Of a stretch of DNA of 64,000 bases, positions 15,899-25,899 are shown one piece after another. Under the pieces are notes generated by a model that did no database searches, was not told where the DNA came from, and worked only from the letters and a program-made list of their open reading frames with translations. The stretch spans positions 1-64,000 of the forward strand of contig JAHWKW010000001.1 in NCBI GenBank assembly GCA_019347675.1, written 5' to 3'. The translations under genes were made by a program, and so were the position numbers. How positions within the stretch are numbered: position 1 is the first letter of the stretch; the number at the start of each line of letters is the position of its first letter. This stretch comes from Actinomycetota bacterium. Lineage in GTDB: Bacteria; Actinomycetota; Nitriliruptoria; Nitriliruptorales; JAHWKO01.

Positions 15899-16966
15899 GT
15901 GCGCCGTCTGCTGTCGATCCTGCTGTTGTTCTCGGCTTTTGGTCTCCTGGGCCGTGGCCACGTGGGGTGTGAGGCGTTCCCGGCTCAGCCGCGCTGCTTC
16001 GTCGCGCTGCATCCAGGACCCGCTCAGGACGCCTTGACCGCCGTCTTCATCCGCGGCGCGCGGACGTACGCGTCGGCGGGTGAGCTGCTGCTGACGACCG
16101 TCGCGGTCGACCCCGACCTCGCCGCCGCCGAGTGGGTCCGCCACCTGTGGTCCCCACGGGTTCGGCTGGTGGCGCGGACCGAGCTGTATCCTCCAGGAGA
16201 CGACACCGACGAGGTCCGGCGGCGGAACGTCGCCGAGATGGACCGCTCACAGGTCGCAGCCGCGGTCGCGGCGTTACGCACGCTCGGCCACGCGGTGGAC
16301 CTCGCGCCCGACGGGGCGCGGGTCGTCGAGGTCGTTGCCGGGTCGCCGGCCGAGGCGACCCTCGCGCTAGGCGACGTGATCGTGTCGGTCGACGGCGACC
16401 CGGTCCACACCGCCGACGCCGCGACGCAACACGTCCGGGACCGGGCGCCGGGCGACGTGGTGAGCTTGCGCATCCGCCGCGACGGGGATCTCCGCACCGT
16501 CACGGTGCGGTTGGCCCCGCACATCGACGACCCGGACAGGCCGCTGGTGGGAGCGCTGCTGACCGACCACCTCAGCCTCCCGGTCGACGTGCGCATCGAG
16601 GCGGGGCAGGTCGGCGGTCCCTCGGCGGGCCTGATGTTCGCGCTGGCGGTGATCGATGCGCTCACCGCGAAGGACCTGACCGGCGGGGCGGTCATCGCCG
16701 GGACCGGGGTCATCGACGAACACGGTGTGGTGGGTGCGATCGGAGGGATCCAGCAGAAGATCCTCGGCGCCGTCCACCGTGACGACGACCGCGGCGCCTC
16801 GGCGTTCCTGGTGCCGCGCGGCAACCTCGACGAGGCGCGCAGCACGCGGGTGGGCCGCGAGATCCTGGTGATCCCCGTCGGCACGCTGCAAGAGGCGCTT
16901 GACGCCCTGGAGCAGCTGCGCGGGGGGCGCCGCCCCCCCGATGCGGTCGCGCTGGGCCGGAGCTGA
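15899..16966 (+). CDS. PDZ-domain Lon-like protease (YlbL type)
   Basis: The 355-residue product has an N-terminal hydrophobic signal/anchor, a PDZ domain (VVAGSPAEATLALGDVIVSV) at about 140-225, and a C-terminal Lon-type peptidase domain. The Ser in GGPSAGLMF (about 242) and the Lys in GGIQQK (about 287) form the Ser-Lys dyad. YlbL-like proteases of Gram-positive bacteria share this order and act at the membrane. The start is a GTG after AGGTAAGG. Confidence 0.88.
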   Translation: MRRLLSILLLFSAFGLLGRGHVGCEAFPAQPRCFVALHPGPAQDALTAVFIRGARTYASAGELLLTTVAVDPDLAAAEWVRHLWSPRVRLVARTELYPPGDDTDEVRRRNVAEMDRSQVAAAVAALRTLGHAVDLAPDGARVVEVVAGSPAEATLALGDVIVSVDGDPVHTADAATQHVRDRAPGDVVSLRIRRDGDLRTVTVRLAPHIDDPDRPLVGALLTDHLSLPVDVRIEAGQVGGPSAGLMFALAVIDALTAKDLTGGAVIAGTGVIDEHGVVGAIGGIQQKILGAVHRDDDRGASAFLVPRGNLDEARSTRVGREILVIPVGTLQEALDALEQLRGGRRPPDAVALGRS

Positions 16967-16980
16967 TCGCGCGCCGCAGG

Positions 16981-17048
16981 TGGCGGCCACGCTGCCGCGC
17001 ACGCCGACCGGCACGGTCAAGAAGGCCGTGCAGCAGGTCGATAACTGA
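16981..17048 (+). pseudogene. Possible C-terminal scrap of an AMP-forming ligase
   Basis: One frame reads VAATLPRTPTGTVKKAVQQ and then stops. LPRTPTGKVxK is the C-terminal motif of acyl-CoA synthetases, with the catalytic Lys. Nothing upstream belongs to such an enzyme; the DNA before it is the end of the protease gene. With only 22 residues this may be chance. Confidence 0.25.
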
Positions 17049-17096
17049 AGCAGGGCCGCGGGTCGCCGCGACCTCCCCGTACACTCGATCGAACCG

Positions 17097-19826
17097 ATGA
17101 GCAGCGGCGTCGCCATCCCCCTGCACCTGGCGGTGCACATCCTGGGCTTCACCGTGTCAGCCGGTCTGGTCGCGTACGCGACCGCGCGGCGCGACGACGC
17201 CGGGTCGGGTTGGCTGAGCTTCGCCGCGGGCGGGGCGCTCGTTGCCATCAGCCACGCGGTATCCGGTGCTCTCGTCGCGGGCGGTTCGGCGTGGCCGGTG
17301 TCCATCCGCGCTGCCGGCTACGCCGCTTTGGCCGTCGGGGCCGCCGGGGGCCTGCGCCCAGGCACCGGCGGTTGGATCGCACGCGGCCCCGCCTCTGCGG
17401 TGATCGCCGCGCCCGCGGTCGTCGTCGCCCCTCCGCCCGCGGCGGGTCTGACCGCCGCCGTCGCCGGAGTCGCCGCCGCGGTGGCGGTCGTGCGTGGGGC
17501 GTTGGACCGGCGCGACGTGCTCACCCTGGCCGCAGGCATCCTGCTGTGGGCTGTGGCGGACCTGGCCGCGCAGATCGGTGCGACGCTCGCGGCGGCACTG
17601 TGGCTGGCAGGCTCGGTGGCGGTCGGGGGGTGGTTGCTGTGGCGGTCCCGGGAGCACCTGCTCAGCCGTGTCGTCGCCTCGTTCATGGTGGCGCTGCTCG
17701 TCCTCGTGCTGGGGCTGGCGAGCGTCGGCGGTGTGGCGTTCACCGCTGACCTGCAGGCCGATGAGCTCGAGAACCTCGAGACGGCCGTCACCGGCCGCGC
17801 CGGGCAGGTGCTCGAAGATTGGCCCCTGCAGCTGCTGACGACCGCGCAGCTGTTCTCCAGTGGCGCTCTTGCGCAGCGCGTTGCGACCGGTGATCCGCAG
17901 GTCGCCGAGCAGACCGCCCGGACCGTGGCGGCGCTGCCACTGGTCGACGTCGTCGTTGTGGTCCGACCCGGCGGTGACGTCCTGTCGTCCTACGACTGGG
18001 GTGTGCAAGACCGTGGTCGGCTCCCCGCCGGCGACGAGCTGCTGTTGGCCGGCGACCCGTTGGTGCAGCGGGCGCTGGGTGGGAACGACGCCGGCGGCGT
18101 GGTGACTTTGGGCACCGACGTCCTGGCGGTCGCTGCGACGCCGGTCTACCCCACCGAGGGCGGCGAACCACGCCGCGACCGCCTGGTCGGTGTGCTGGTG
18201 ACCGGCCGCCGCGTCACCGATCCGGTCTTCCTCGCCGAGTTCGCTGCGGCCTCGGGCGCAGAGGCCTCGGTCGTGGTCGCGGGCACGGTCGCAGCGTCCA
18301 CCCTGACCCGGGCAACGGCGGACGTGGCCGACGCCATCGCCGGCGGCGAGCGGCGCGGGCTGGTCCAGCTGCGCGGAGAGCCGGCCCTGCTCGTCGCCGC
18401 CCCGCTGGAGTCCGGCGTGGAGACGCTGGGGTGGCTGGTCCTCACCGAGGACGCCGCGATCCTGGCCGGCGCGGAGCGCGACTTCGCGCGGACGCTGTTC
18501 CTGGCCGCCCTCGCCGGTGTCGCCGTCGCGGGACTGCTGGCGGGATGGGCGGCCAACCGCACCACCCGACCGGTTCGACGGCTGACCCGGGTCGCCGAGG
18601 AGGTCGCCGCCGGCAACCGCCAGGTGCGCACCGGGATCGACCAACCCGACGAGGTCGGACGTCTGGCCGACGCCTTCGACGAGATGACCGCCTCCTTGTC
18701 GATCCGCGAGGACGAGCTGCGGGCAGCGGCGGCGGTCGAGTCGGCGCTGCGCGGCCGCCTGGAGGTCCTGACCGCCTCGATCGGTGAGGGTCTGGCTGCT
18801 GTGGGTCCCGACGGGTCGGTGCAGACCCTCAATCCCGCAGCCGAGCGGTTGCTCGGCACCAGCGCCGGGGACGCGGTCGGTCGCGCCGTCGAAGACGTGC
18901 TGGTGGGCACCGACGACACCGGCGCCTCCCTGGTCGCTGCGCTCGGCGGACCCGCGGACCGCCACATCCGCGCGGCGCGGGGCGAGATCGACCGTGACGG
19001 CCGTCGTGTCCCGGTCGCGGCGACCGCCGCCCCGATGGTGGCTGTCGACGGCACCCGGCTGGGTCGGGTGTACGTCCTGCGCGACATCGCCGGCGAGGCC
19101 GAGGTCGAACGCATGAAGACCGAGTTCCTCGCCAACATGTCCCACGAGCTGCGCACCCCGCTGACCCCGATCCGGGGCTACGCCGAGGTCCTGCGCAAAC
19201 GCGAGCTGCCCCACGAGCGTGTGGCCGACTTCGCGAGCAGCATCGTGGCGTCGGTCACGCGTCTCGAACGGATCGTGGGGATGCTGGTCGACTTCGCGGC
19301 GCTGGAGGCCGGTCGGATCTCGGTGCAGATCCAACCCATCGACCTCGACACCGTCGTGGATCAGGTCCTGGCGTCCTGGCGCGAACGTCGTCCCGACCGG
19401 CGGTTCACGCGCCGATTGGCGCGCGACCTGCCGCCCGTCGCCGCCGACGCCGCGCTGCTCGACCGTGTCCTGGAGGAGGTCGTCGACAACGCCGTGAAGT
19501 TCTCGGAAGGGCCGGTCCGGCTGGTCGCGGAACGTGCGGACGGCCACGTGCGTTTGACCGTCCGCGACGCCGGCGTCGGCATCGACCCCCAAGAGGCCAC
19601 CGCGATCATGCGTGACTTCCACCAGCTGGACGGCAGCGCGACCCGCCGGTACGGGGGGCTCGGGCTGGGTCTGTCGCTGGTGCGTCGCATCGCGGACCGT
19701 TTCGGCGCCACCGTCACCGTCGAGTCCGTCCCCGGCGCCGGCACCGACGTCCACCTGCTGCTCCCGACCGACGCCCAGGTCCGCCGCGGACGTCCGCCCG
19801 GTCGCCGACGAGGCGCAGGCCGATGA
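17097..19826 (+). CDS. Membrane sensor histidine kinase with HAMP and PAS domains
   Basis: The 909-residue product has about seven N-terminal hydrophobic segments, then another transmembrane helix, an extracytoplasmic sensor region (about 225-480), a second helix with a HAMP domain (ANRTTRPVRRLTRVAEEVAAG), a PAS domain (about 560-660), a HisKA domain with the phospho-accepting His in NMSHELRTPLTP (residue 683) and a HATPase_c domain (VVDNAVKFS, DAGVGID, YGGLGLGLSLV). No response regulator gene is adjacent. Its stop overlaps the start of the FecR-like gene (ATGA), so the two are co-translated and may sense or build the same envelope structure. Confidence 0.9.
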   Translation: MSSGVAIPLHLAVHILGFTVSAGLVAYATARRDDAGSGWLSFAAGGALVAISHAVSGALVAGGSAWPVSIRAAGYAALAVGAAGGLRPGTGGWIARGPASAVIAAPAVVVAPPPAAGLTAAVAGVAAAVAVVRGALDRRDVLTLAAGILLWAVADLAAQIGATLAAALWLAGSVAVGGWLLWRSREHLLSRVVASFMVALLVLVLGLASVGGVAFTADLQADELENLETAVTGRAGQVLEDWPLQLLTTAQLFSSGALAQRVATGDPQVAEQTARTVAALPLVDVVVVVRPGGDVLSSYDWGVQDRGRLPAGDELLLAGDPLVQRALGGNDAGGVVTLGTDVLAVAATPVYPTEGGEPRRDRLVGVLVTGRRVTDPVFLAEFAAASGAEASVVVAGTVAASTLTRATADVADAIAGGERRGLVQLRGEPALLVAAPLESGVETLGWLVLTEDAAILAGAERDFARTLFLAALAGVAVAGLLAGWAANRTTRPVRRLTRVAEEVAAGNRQVRTGIDQPDEVGRLADAFDEMTASLSIREDELRAAAAVESALRGRLEVLTASIGEGLAAVGPDGSVQTLNPAAERLLGTSAGDAVGRAVEDVLVGTDDTGASLVAALGGPADRHIRAARGEIDRDGRRVPVAATAAPMVAVDGTRLGRVYVLRDIAGEAEVERMKTEFLANMSHELRTPLTPIRGYAEVLRKRELPHERVADFASSIVASVTRLERIVGMLVDFAALEAGRISVQIQPIDLDTVVDQVLASWRERRPDRRFTRRLARDLPPVAADAALLDRVLEEVVDNAVKFSEGPVRLVAERADGHVRLTVRDAGVGIDPQEATAIMRDFHQLDGSATRRYGGLGLGLSLVRRIADRFGATVTVESVPGAGTDVHLLLPTDAQVRRGRPPGRRRGAGR

Positions 19827-21130
19827 GCGTGCACAGCGCCGAGGGGACGCGGCCGGCGGTGGTTCGACGCGGACGCGTCTCCGCGTGGATCGCCGTCGTC
19901 GCGGTGATCGTCGGGGTGGTCGTCGCGCCGCCGTGGCGCACACCGGGGATCCCCGCAGGCTTCGCCGCCCGCCTGATCACGGGTGATCTGCAGCGCCTCG
20001 TCGACGGCCGCTGGGTCGACGTCCGCCTCGAAGAGCTCGTGCCCGACGGCGCCGCGGTGCGGTCGCAGGACGGGGCGCGCCTAGCGGTCGACGGGGGGAA
20101 TATCGCGCTGTCGGGCGAGGCGCGCGCCCGCCTGGCGGATCCGTTGGAGATCACGGCCGGATCCGTCCTGACCGAGGTCCCTGGACGTGAGCGGGTGGTC
20201 GCCTTCTCGCCGTTCACCGTCAGCGGGCGCGGGTCGTGGCGGGTGGACACCGGCGGCGCCGTGCGCGTCGGGGTCTACGACGGAGGGGTGGGGATCCGCG
20301 CCGAGGCCGCCGGCGTCGACTGCGACGGCCCGTGCGTGGCCGTCGGCCGTCTGCAGGACGCCACGGTGGTGGGTGGACGACTCCCCGCGGACCCGCGTCC
20401 GCTGCACTACGAGCCGGTCGATGAATGGGATCGGCGGCTGTTGGCCGACGTCCTGGCGATCGACCGGCAGGTCGCCCAGCTGGCGGCCGGGTTCGCCGCC
20501 CGGTACGGCAGCGCACCACAGCCGCCGGCGTTCTACACCGCTTTCAGTCAGGTGCAGGGGCCGCTCGCGGACGCGTTGCCGCGCCTGGCGACCACCACCG
20601 CCGCGGGGCGGTTCGGGCCGCCAGCTGACGTCCTGGTCGCGGTGGTCGTGACCGACCTGCTGGTGCAGCGCGCCGGGTTGGGTCTCGACGAGGCGGTCGA
20701 CACGATCGTCCGCCTCCGCCACGACGGCGCCACCTGGGGCATCGTGTTGGCGATGCACGATCTGGGGGCCGATGCGCTGAGGCAGGCGGTGACGCTGGCG
20801 GTGGGGCTGGGACCGGCGTTCCCGGCTGTCGTCGGCGGGGCGCCGGGCGCGGACGTCGTGGCCGCCGAGCCCGTGGCGCCGGGCGGCTCGGCGCCTGGCG
20901 CGCAGGCACCCGGCCCGGCCGGTCCGCCGCCACCACCACCACCACCACCACCACCGTCGCCGCCACCGCCGCCGCCCGACGCCGAGCTGTGCCCGCTGGA
21001 GCCGTGCGCCCCGGTCAACGACGTCGTCGACGACACCGTCGATGACCTCACCGGCCTCCTCGACGAGACGGTGTCGGACGTCGGCGAGGCCATCGACGAC
21101 ACCGTCTCGAAGCTCCCGACGCTCCCGTAG
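19823..21130 (+). CDS. FecR-like domain membrane-anchored protein
   Basis: The 435-residue product has one N-terminal transmembrane helix (AWIAVVAVIVGVVVAPPW). Next comes a beta-rich FecR-like region (GAAVRSQDGARLAVDG, SVLTEVPGRERVV), then a helical domain, a run of about 18 prolines near 370-390, a Cys pair (CPLEPC) and an acidic coiled C-terminus with repeated VDD/IDDTV motifs. It overlaps the kinase stop by four bases. FecR domains often relay signals across membranes, so a functional link to the kinase is plausible. The poly-Pro tract may span the peptidoglycan. Confidence 0.75.
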   Translation: MSVHSAEGTRPAVVRRGRVSAWIAVVAVIVGVVVAPPWRTPGIPAGFAARLITGDLQRLVDGRWVDVRLEELVPDGAAVRSQDGARLAVDGGNIALSGEARARLADPLEITAGSVLTEVPGRERVVAFSPFTVSGRGSWRVDTGGAVRVGVYDGGVGIRAEAAGVDCDGPCVAVGRLQDATVVGGRLPADPRPLHYEPVDEWDRRLLADVLAIDRQVAQLAAGFAARYGSAPQPPAFYTAFSQVQGPLADALPRLATTTAAGRFGPPADVLVAVVVTDLLVQRAGLGLDEAVDTIVRLRHDGATWGIVLAMHDLGADALRQAVTLAVGLGPAFPAVVGGAPGADVVAAEPVAPGGSAPGAQAPGPAGPPPPPPPPPPPSPPPPPPDAELCPLEPCAPVNDVVDDTVDDLTGLLDETVSDVGEAIDDTVSKLPTLP

Positions 21131-21207
21131 GCCCTCGGTCGGTGACCGACGGCGGCGCGACCGGGGCGCCTCTATGCTTGCGACCCGCAGCAGGCAACGA
21201 GGGAACC

Positions 21208-22944
21208 GTGCTCACGCCCGAAGAGATCGCGTCCCGCCAGTTCCTGATCGCCCTCCGCGGCTACGACCGTGACGAGGTCACGGCGTTCCTGGAACAGGTC
21301 GCCGACGACTACCGGGCGCTGCAGCGGCAGGTGGAGGAGCTGCAGGCCGAGTCCGGCCAAGCGCCACCCGAGCCGGGTGCTGCCCCGGCGGCGGGCGACA
21401 CCCGCGACGTCTTCCAGCAGCTGGGCGAGGAGACCACCCGGATCCTCGTCGCGGCGCAGGACGCCGCGGCCGAGATGCGTCGGCGCGCCGACGAGGAGGC
21501 TCGCACGGCGCTGGAAGCCGCGCAACGGACCGCGCAGAGCGAGCTGGACTCCGCCCGCATGAGCGCCACGGAGCAGCTCGAACGCGCGCGCAGCAGCGCG
21601 ACCGAGCAGCTCGAGCACGCGCGCAGCACGGCAGCACAGGAACTGCAACGGGCACGCCGGGAGGCGGAGGAGCTGGTCGAAGAGGCCCGCCACCGCCGGG
21701 AGGTGATCCAAGCGGGCGTGCGCGACCTCGAGGCCGCACGCGCCCAGCTGGCAGTCGATCTCGAAGCCGCCATCGGGGCGGTCGCGTCCGCCGTTGAGGG
21801 GCTGCAGCTGCAACCCTCGCAGGAAGCCGCAGCGTCCGAGGCGGTGCCCGCCGAGGCCGAAGCCTCCGACGAGGTCGCGCTGAGCGAGCCGGAGTTCGCC
21901 ACGCCAGGGCCTCCCGAGACCGACGACGAGGCCGAGCGGGAGTGGGCCGTGGAATCCGCGGCCGCCGAAGTCGCGGCGGCTGCCGAAGCAGGCGACGACG
22001 AGGGGATCCCCGGCGGAGGCGGTGAGGAGCGAACCGCCGAGGAAACGCGCGCCGAACAGGGGACGTCTGCCGCCGAGGAGTCGGCGTCAGCTCGCGCCGA
22101 TGAGGAGTCAGCTCCCGCCGATGAGGCCGTGCCTCCCGATGATGAGGCGGCGGCTCGCGCCGACGACACCGCCGAGATCAGGATGGACGAGGCTGTGGTC
22201 GCCGAAGTGGAGACGTCAGCGCCCGCGGTCGAGCCGATGCAAGAGGCCCGCTCCGTCACCGACGTCGCCGCGGCCGAGCTGCGCGAACGCGCGCTGCAGG
22301 AGATCCGCCCCGGGATGGTGCGGCGCCTGAAGCGCACGCTGCAGGACGTGCAGAACGGCGTCCTCGACGCCATCCGCAGGACCGAGGGGAAGTCCGACGT
22401 CACCGTGCTGCTGCCCGGTGACGAGGACCTCGCTCCGTTGGAGGGCGTCGGTGAGGCCTTCCTCAGCGAGGTCTACGGCGCGGGGCTGCGAGACGGCGCC
22501 ACCCTGGCGGACACCGCCGAACCGGACGAGGGCGACCGCGAGCGGATCCGCTCGGCCGCGCGGGATCTGCGTGACGGCCTGGCCCACGAGATCACCACGT
22601 CCTTGGAGGCGACCCTGCGCGCCGGCCTGCAAGCCGAAGAGGAGCTGGGGGTACTGACCGAGCGGGTCGGTGAGGTCTTCCGTGACCTCAAGGGCCCCGT
22701 GGCCGAGGCCGCCGCCGAGACCAGCCTGATCCGCACGTACCAGCTGGGCGTGCACGACGCCTGGCGCGCGGCCGCGCTCTCCGAACGGGTCTGGGTGGTG
22801 GGCGACGAAGCCCGTTGCCCGGAGAACCAGTGCCGTGCCAACGCCTCCGAGGGGCGCGTCACGCTCGACCGAGAGTTCCCCAGCGGCGATCTGGTGCCCC
22901 CAGCCCACCGCGGCTGTGTCTGTACCGTCGCGCCGGCCCAGTGA
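21208..22944 (+). CDS. DivIVA-domain coiled-coil protein with phage head-protein-like C-terminus
   Basis: The 578-residue product begins with a DivIVA lipid-binding segment (SRQFLIALRGYDRDEVTAFLEQV), followed by about 200 residues of Ala/Glu-rich coiled coil, an acidic low-complexity stretch and a helical domain. The last 60 residues carry DEARCPENQC and VPPAHRGCVC, which resembles the metal-binding end of phage Mu gpF-type head morphogenesis domains. The GTG at 21208 follows a GAGGGAA site; the longer in-frame version has no such site. Its stop overlaps the next start (GTGA). DivIVA proteins mark poles and septa; the C-terminal fusion is unusual. Confidence 0.8.
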   Translation: MLTPEEIASRQFLIALRGYDRDEVTAFLEQVADDYRALQRQVEELQAESGQAPPEPGAAPAAGDTRDVFQQLGEETTRILVAAQDAAAEMRRRADEEARTALEAAQRTAQSELDSARMSATEQLERARSSATEQLEHARSTAAQELQRARREAEELVEEARHRREVIQAGVRDLEAARAQLAVDLEAAIGAVASAVEGLQLQPSQEAAASEAVPAEAEASDEVALSEPEFATPGPPETDDEAEREWAVESAAAEVAAAAEAGDDEGIPGGGGEERTAEETRAEQGTSAAEESASARADEESAPADEAVPPDDEAAARADDTAEIRMDEAVVAEVETSAPAVEPMQEARSVTDVAAAELRERALQEIRPGMVRRLKRTLQDVQNGVLDAIRRTEGKSDVTVLLPGDEDLAPLEGVGEAFLSEVYGAGLRDGATLADTAEPDEGDRERIRSAARDLRDGLAHEITTSLEATLRAGLQAEEELGVLTERVGEVFRDLKGPVAEAAAETSLIRTYQLGVHDAWRAAALSERVWVVGDEARCPENQCRANASEGRVTLDREFPSGDLVPPAHRGCVCTVAPAQ

Positions 22945-25838
22945 CCCGAGCGCCCGTGGCGACGCGCCGGTTGCGCGACGCCATCCGCCGACGGCTGGGT
23001 GTGGTCCTGGCCGTCGTCGTCGTGCTCGTGCTGCTGTCCGCCAACCGGGTCGCGACCTTCCTGACCGATCTGTGGTGGTTCCAGGGGCTGGGGTACGAGT
23101 CGGTCTTCCTCGGGCTGTTCAGCGCCCGGATGGGTCTGGGGGCACTGTTCGGTGCGGTGCTCGCACTGCTCGTGGCCGTCAACCTGGTGATCGCCCGACG
23201 TCTGCGTCCGCTGATCCTGCCCGCCACGGCTCGTGAGGCGGCGATCGAGCGGTACCGGCAACTGGTCGATCCTTACGTTCCGTGGCTGATCGGCGGTGTG
23301 GCCCTGCTGTTCGCCCTCAGCGGCGGGGCGGCCGCAGCCAGCCAGTGGGAACCGTTCGTGCTGTGGCGCCACGGCGGGGCGTTCGGCGTCGCTGACCCCC
23401 AGTTCGGGCGCGACGTCGGGTTCTACGTCTTCGACCTGCCGTGGGCGGAGTTCGTCGAGGGCTGGCTGTTCACGTCGCTGCTGATGGTGCTCGCCGTCAC
23501 GGCGGGTGCCCACTACCTGCTCGGCGCCATCCGTCCCGACGCGCCCCGCAACCGCGTGACTCCTCAGGCCAAAGCGCACCTGTCGGTGATGTTGGCGCTG
23601 GTGCTGGCCGTGCGCGGGTGGGGGTACTGGCTGGATCGCTTCGCGCTGAACTTCTCGCCCCGGGGCACGGTCACCGGGGCGTCCTACACCGACGTCAACG
23701 CTGAACTACCGGCCCTGAACCTGCTCCTGCTCGTCACCGCGGTGGCGATCGTGATGGTGCTGGTCAACATCCGCCGGCGCGGGTGGTTGCTCCCGGGCGC
23801 CGCCATCGGCCTGTTGATCCTGGCGAGCATCCTGCTGCAGGGCATCTACCCGGCCGCCATCCAGCGGCTGCGGGTCGATCCCCAGGAACTGACCCGCGAG
23901 CAGCCGTTCATCGAACGCAACCTGGAAGCCACCCGCAGTGCGTACGACCTGCACGAGGTGGAAGGCACCAGGTTCACGGTCCACGACGACCTGGGGCCCG
24001 CGGACGTCGAGGAGCGCGCCGTCACTCTCAACAACGTCCGCCTGTGGGATCCCAGCGTCCTGCTCAAGAGCTACCGCCAGCTGCAGGCGATCCGGCCCTA
24101 CTACGACTTCGCCGACGTCGACGTCGACCGCTACATGGTCGACGGCGAGGTACGCCAGACGATGCTGTCGGTGCGCGAGATGCAGCCCCAGCAGCTGGAG
24201 GAGTCGGCCAAGACCTGGCAGAACCTGCACACGTTCTACACCCACGGCCACGGGGCGGTGGCCTCGCAGGTCAACATCGCAGACCGTGAGGGCTCCCCGG
24301 TCTTCCTCAGCCGCGACATCCCCCCACGCGGCCCGGCCGAGACACTGGTGCCCGACGGCCGCCCCGGCGTGTACTTCGGGGAGCTCCACGGCGACTACTC
24401 GATCGTGCGGGGCGCCGACGAGGAGCTGGATTTCGAAGCCAGCGACACCGGCGAGGCGCAGACGACCGTGTACGACGGGCTCGGTGGCGTCCCGGTCGGG
24501 GGCCCCCTGCAGCGCTTGGCGTTCGCGCTGCGGTTCGCTGACCCCAACCTGGTGTTGTCGGGCCTGATCCAGCCCGAGTCGCGCATCATCTTCGAGCGAG
24601 AGATCAGCCGACGGGTGCAGCGCGTCGCCCCGTTCCTCCTGCTCGACGACGACCCGTACGCCGTCGTGCTCGACGGGCGGATCGTGTGGATCCAGGACGC
24701 CTACACCGTCTCGGCGCACTACCCGTACGCGGAACGCAACCAGTTCATCAACGATCTGCACCGTGCGACCGTCAACTACATCCGTAACAGCGTCAAAGCG
24801 GTCGTCGACGCCTACGACGGGACGGTGACGCTGTACGTGGTCGAGCCCGATGATCCGGTGGTCGCCGCGTGGCGTCAGGCGTTCCCGGAGCCGTTCGCCG
24901 ACGTGTCCGCGGCTGACGATCAGCTGGTGCGGCACTTTCGCTACCCGGAGGACCTCTTCCAGCTGCAAGCCGACGTGTACCGGCTGTACCACATCCCCCA
25001 GGCGCCGGCTTTCTACAGCAAGGCGGACGCGTGGCAGTTCCCCACCGACGCCCCGGCCATCACCAACAGGCAGAAGCCCGAGGGTGCGCCCCTCGAGCCG
25101 TACTACCTGTTGATGCGGCTCCCCGGTCAAGAAACCGAGGAGTTCGTCCTGATCCAGCCGTACCTGGCGCGGAACAAGCCCAACATGATCGCGTGGTTGG
25201 CGGGACGCTCAGATCCGGGGCGTTACGGCGGGCTATACGCGGTGCAGTTCCCCAGCAACCAGACGATCCTCGGGCCGGCGCAGGCGCATGCCAAGGTCGA
25301 GCAGGACCGCACCATCTCCGAGTGGATCACGTTGCGCAGCCAGGCCGGGTCGGAGGTGATCCGCGGCAACCTGCTGGTGATCCCCATCGAGCGCTCGATC
25401 CTGTACGTGCAACCGCTGTTCCTGGTCAACCCGCAGACCGAGATCCCGGAGCTGGCCAAGGTCACGCTCGTGCTCGGCGACAAGGTCGTGATGGCCGACA
25501 CCTTGGATGCGGCGCTCGCGGAACTGATCGGGGCGGCCCCCGAAGACGCGGTGGTCCCCGGCGCCCCCGTGGAGCAGCCCGATCCAGAGCCGGAGCGGGT
25601 GAGCGTCGCGGGCCTGCTGAGCCGCGCGATGGACGCTTTCTCCGCCGCCGATCAGGCTCTGCGTGACGGCGACCTGGCGACCTACCAGCGCCGGGTCGAC
25701 GAGGCACAGGATCTGCTGCGCCGCGCCGCGGAGGAGGAAGGCGTACCGGTGCCCGAGCAGGATGCGGCGCCTTCGGACGAAGCCGCGGCGGCGACCGACA
25801 CCGAGGAAGGCGGCGCTGCGACCGAGGGCGGGGCGTGA
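22941..25838 (+). CDS. UPF0182 family large membrane protein
   Basis: The 965-residue product has about seven N-terminal transmembrane segments (first near VVLAVVVVLVLLSA), then a large region containing motifs I associate with UPF0182, such as NLWWFQ-like TDLWWFQGLGYESVF, RGAD, and QDAYTVSAHYPYAE. The C-terminus is acidic and Ala-rich (EEEGVPVPEQDAAP), probably disordered. Length fits the family of 900-1000 residues. The family is nearly universal in actinobacteria and of unknown function. The GTG start overlaps the DivIVA-like stop by four bases, so they form one operon. Confidence 0.92.
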   Translation: MTRAPVATRRLRDAIRRRLGVVLAVVVVLVLLSANRVATFLTDLWWFQGLGYESVFLGLFSARMGLGALFGAVLALLVAVNLVIARRLRPLILPATAREAAIERYRQLVDPYVPWLIGGVALLFALSGGAAAASQWEPFVLWRHGGAFGVADPQFGRDVGFYVFDLPWAEFVEGWLFTSLLMVLAVTAGAHYLLGAIRPDAPRNRVTPQAKAHLSVMLALVLAVRGWGYWLDRFALNFSPRGTVTGASYTDVNAELPALNLLLLVTAVAIVMVLVNIRRRGWLLPGAAIGLLILASILLQGIYPAAIQRLRVDPQELTREQPFIERNLEATRSAYDLHEVEGTRFTVHDDLGPADVEERAVTLNNVRLWDPSVLLKSYRQLQAIRPYYDFADVDVDRYMVDGEVRQTMLSVREMQPQQLEESAKTWQNLHTFYTHGHGAVASQVNIADREGSPVFLSRDIPPRGPAETLVPDGRPGVYFGELHGDYSIVRGADEELDFEASDTGEAQTTVYDGLGGVPVGGPLQRLAFALRFADPNLVLSGLIQPESRIIFEREISRRVQRVAPFLLLDDDPYAVVLDGRIVWIQDAYTVSAHYPYAERNQFINDLHRATVNYIRNSVKAVVDAYDGTVTLYVVEPDDPVVAAWRQAFPEPFADVSAADDQLVRHFRYPEDLFQLQADVYRLYHIPQAPAFYSKADAWQFPTDAPAITNRQKPEGAPLEPYYLLMRLPGQETEEFVLIQPYLARNKPNMIAWLAGRSDPGRYGGLYAVQFPSNQTILGPAQAHAKVEQDRTISEWITLRSQAGSEVIRGNLLVIPIERSILYVQPLFLVNPQTEIPELAKVTLVLGDKVVMADTLDAALAELIGAAPEDAVVPGAPVEQPDPEPERVSVAGLLSRAMDAFSAADQALRDGDLATYQRRVDEAQDLLRRAAEEEGVPVPEQDAAPSDEAAAATDTEEGGAATEGGA

Positions 25839-25899
25839 CCTCGGGCGGGGCGCCGGCGTTTGCCGCGCTCACGGGGCGGGGGTACCGTCGTCGCCGCGA

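Noticed and set aside
17157-19943. A 928-residue minus-strand frame opposite the sensor kinase
   Set aside because: It mirrors the kinase codons and is extremely rich in Gly, Arg, Gln and His without domains; the plus-strand kinase motifs are unmistakable.
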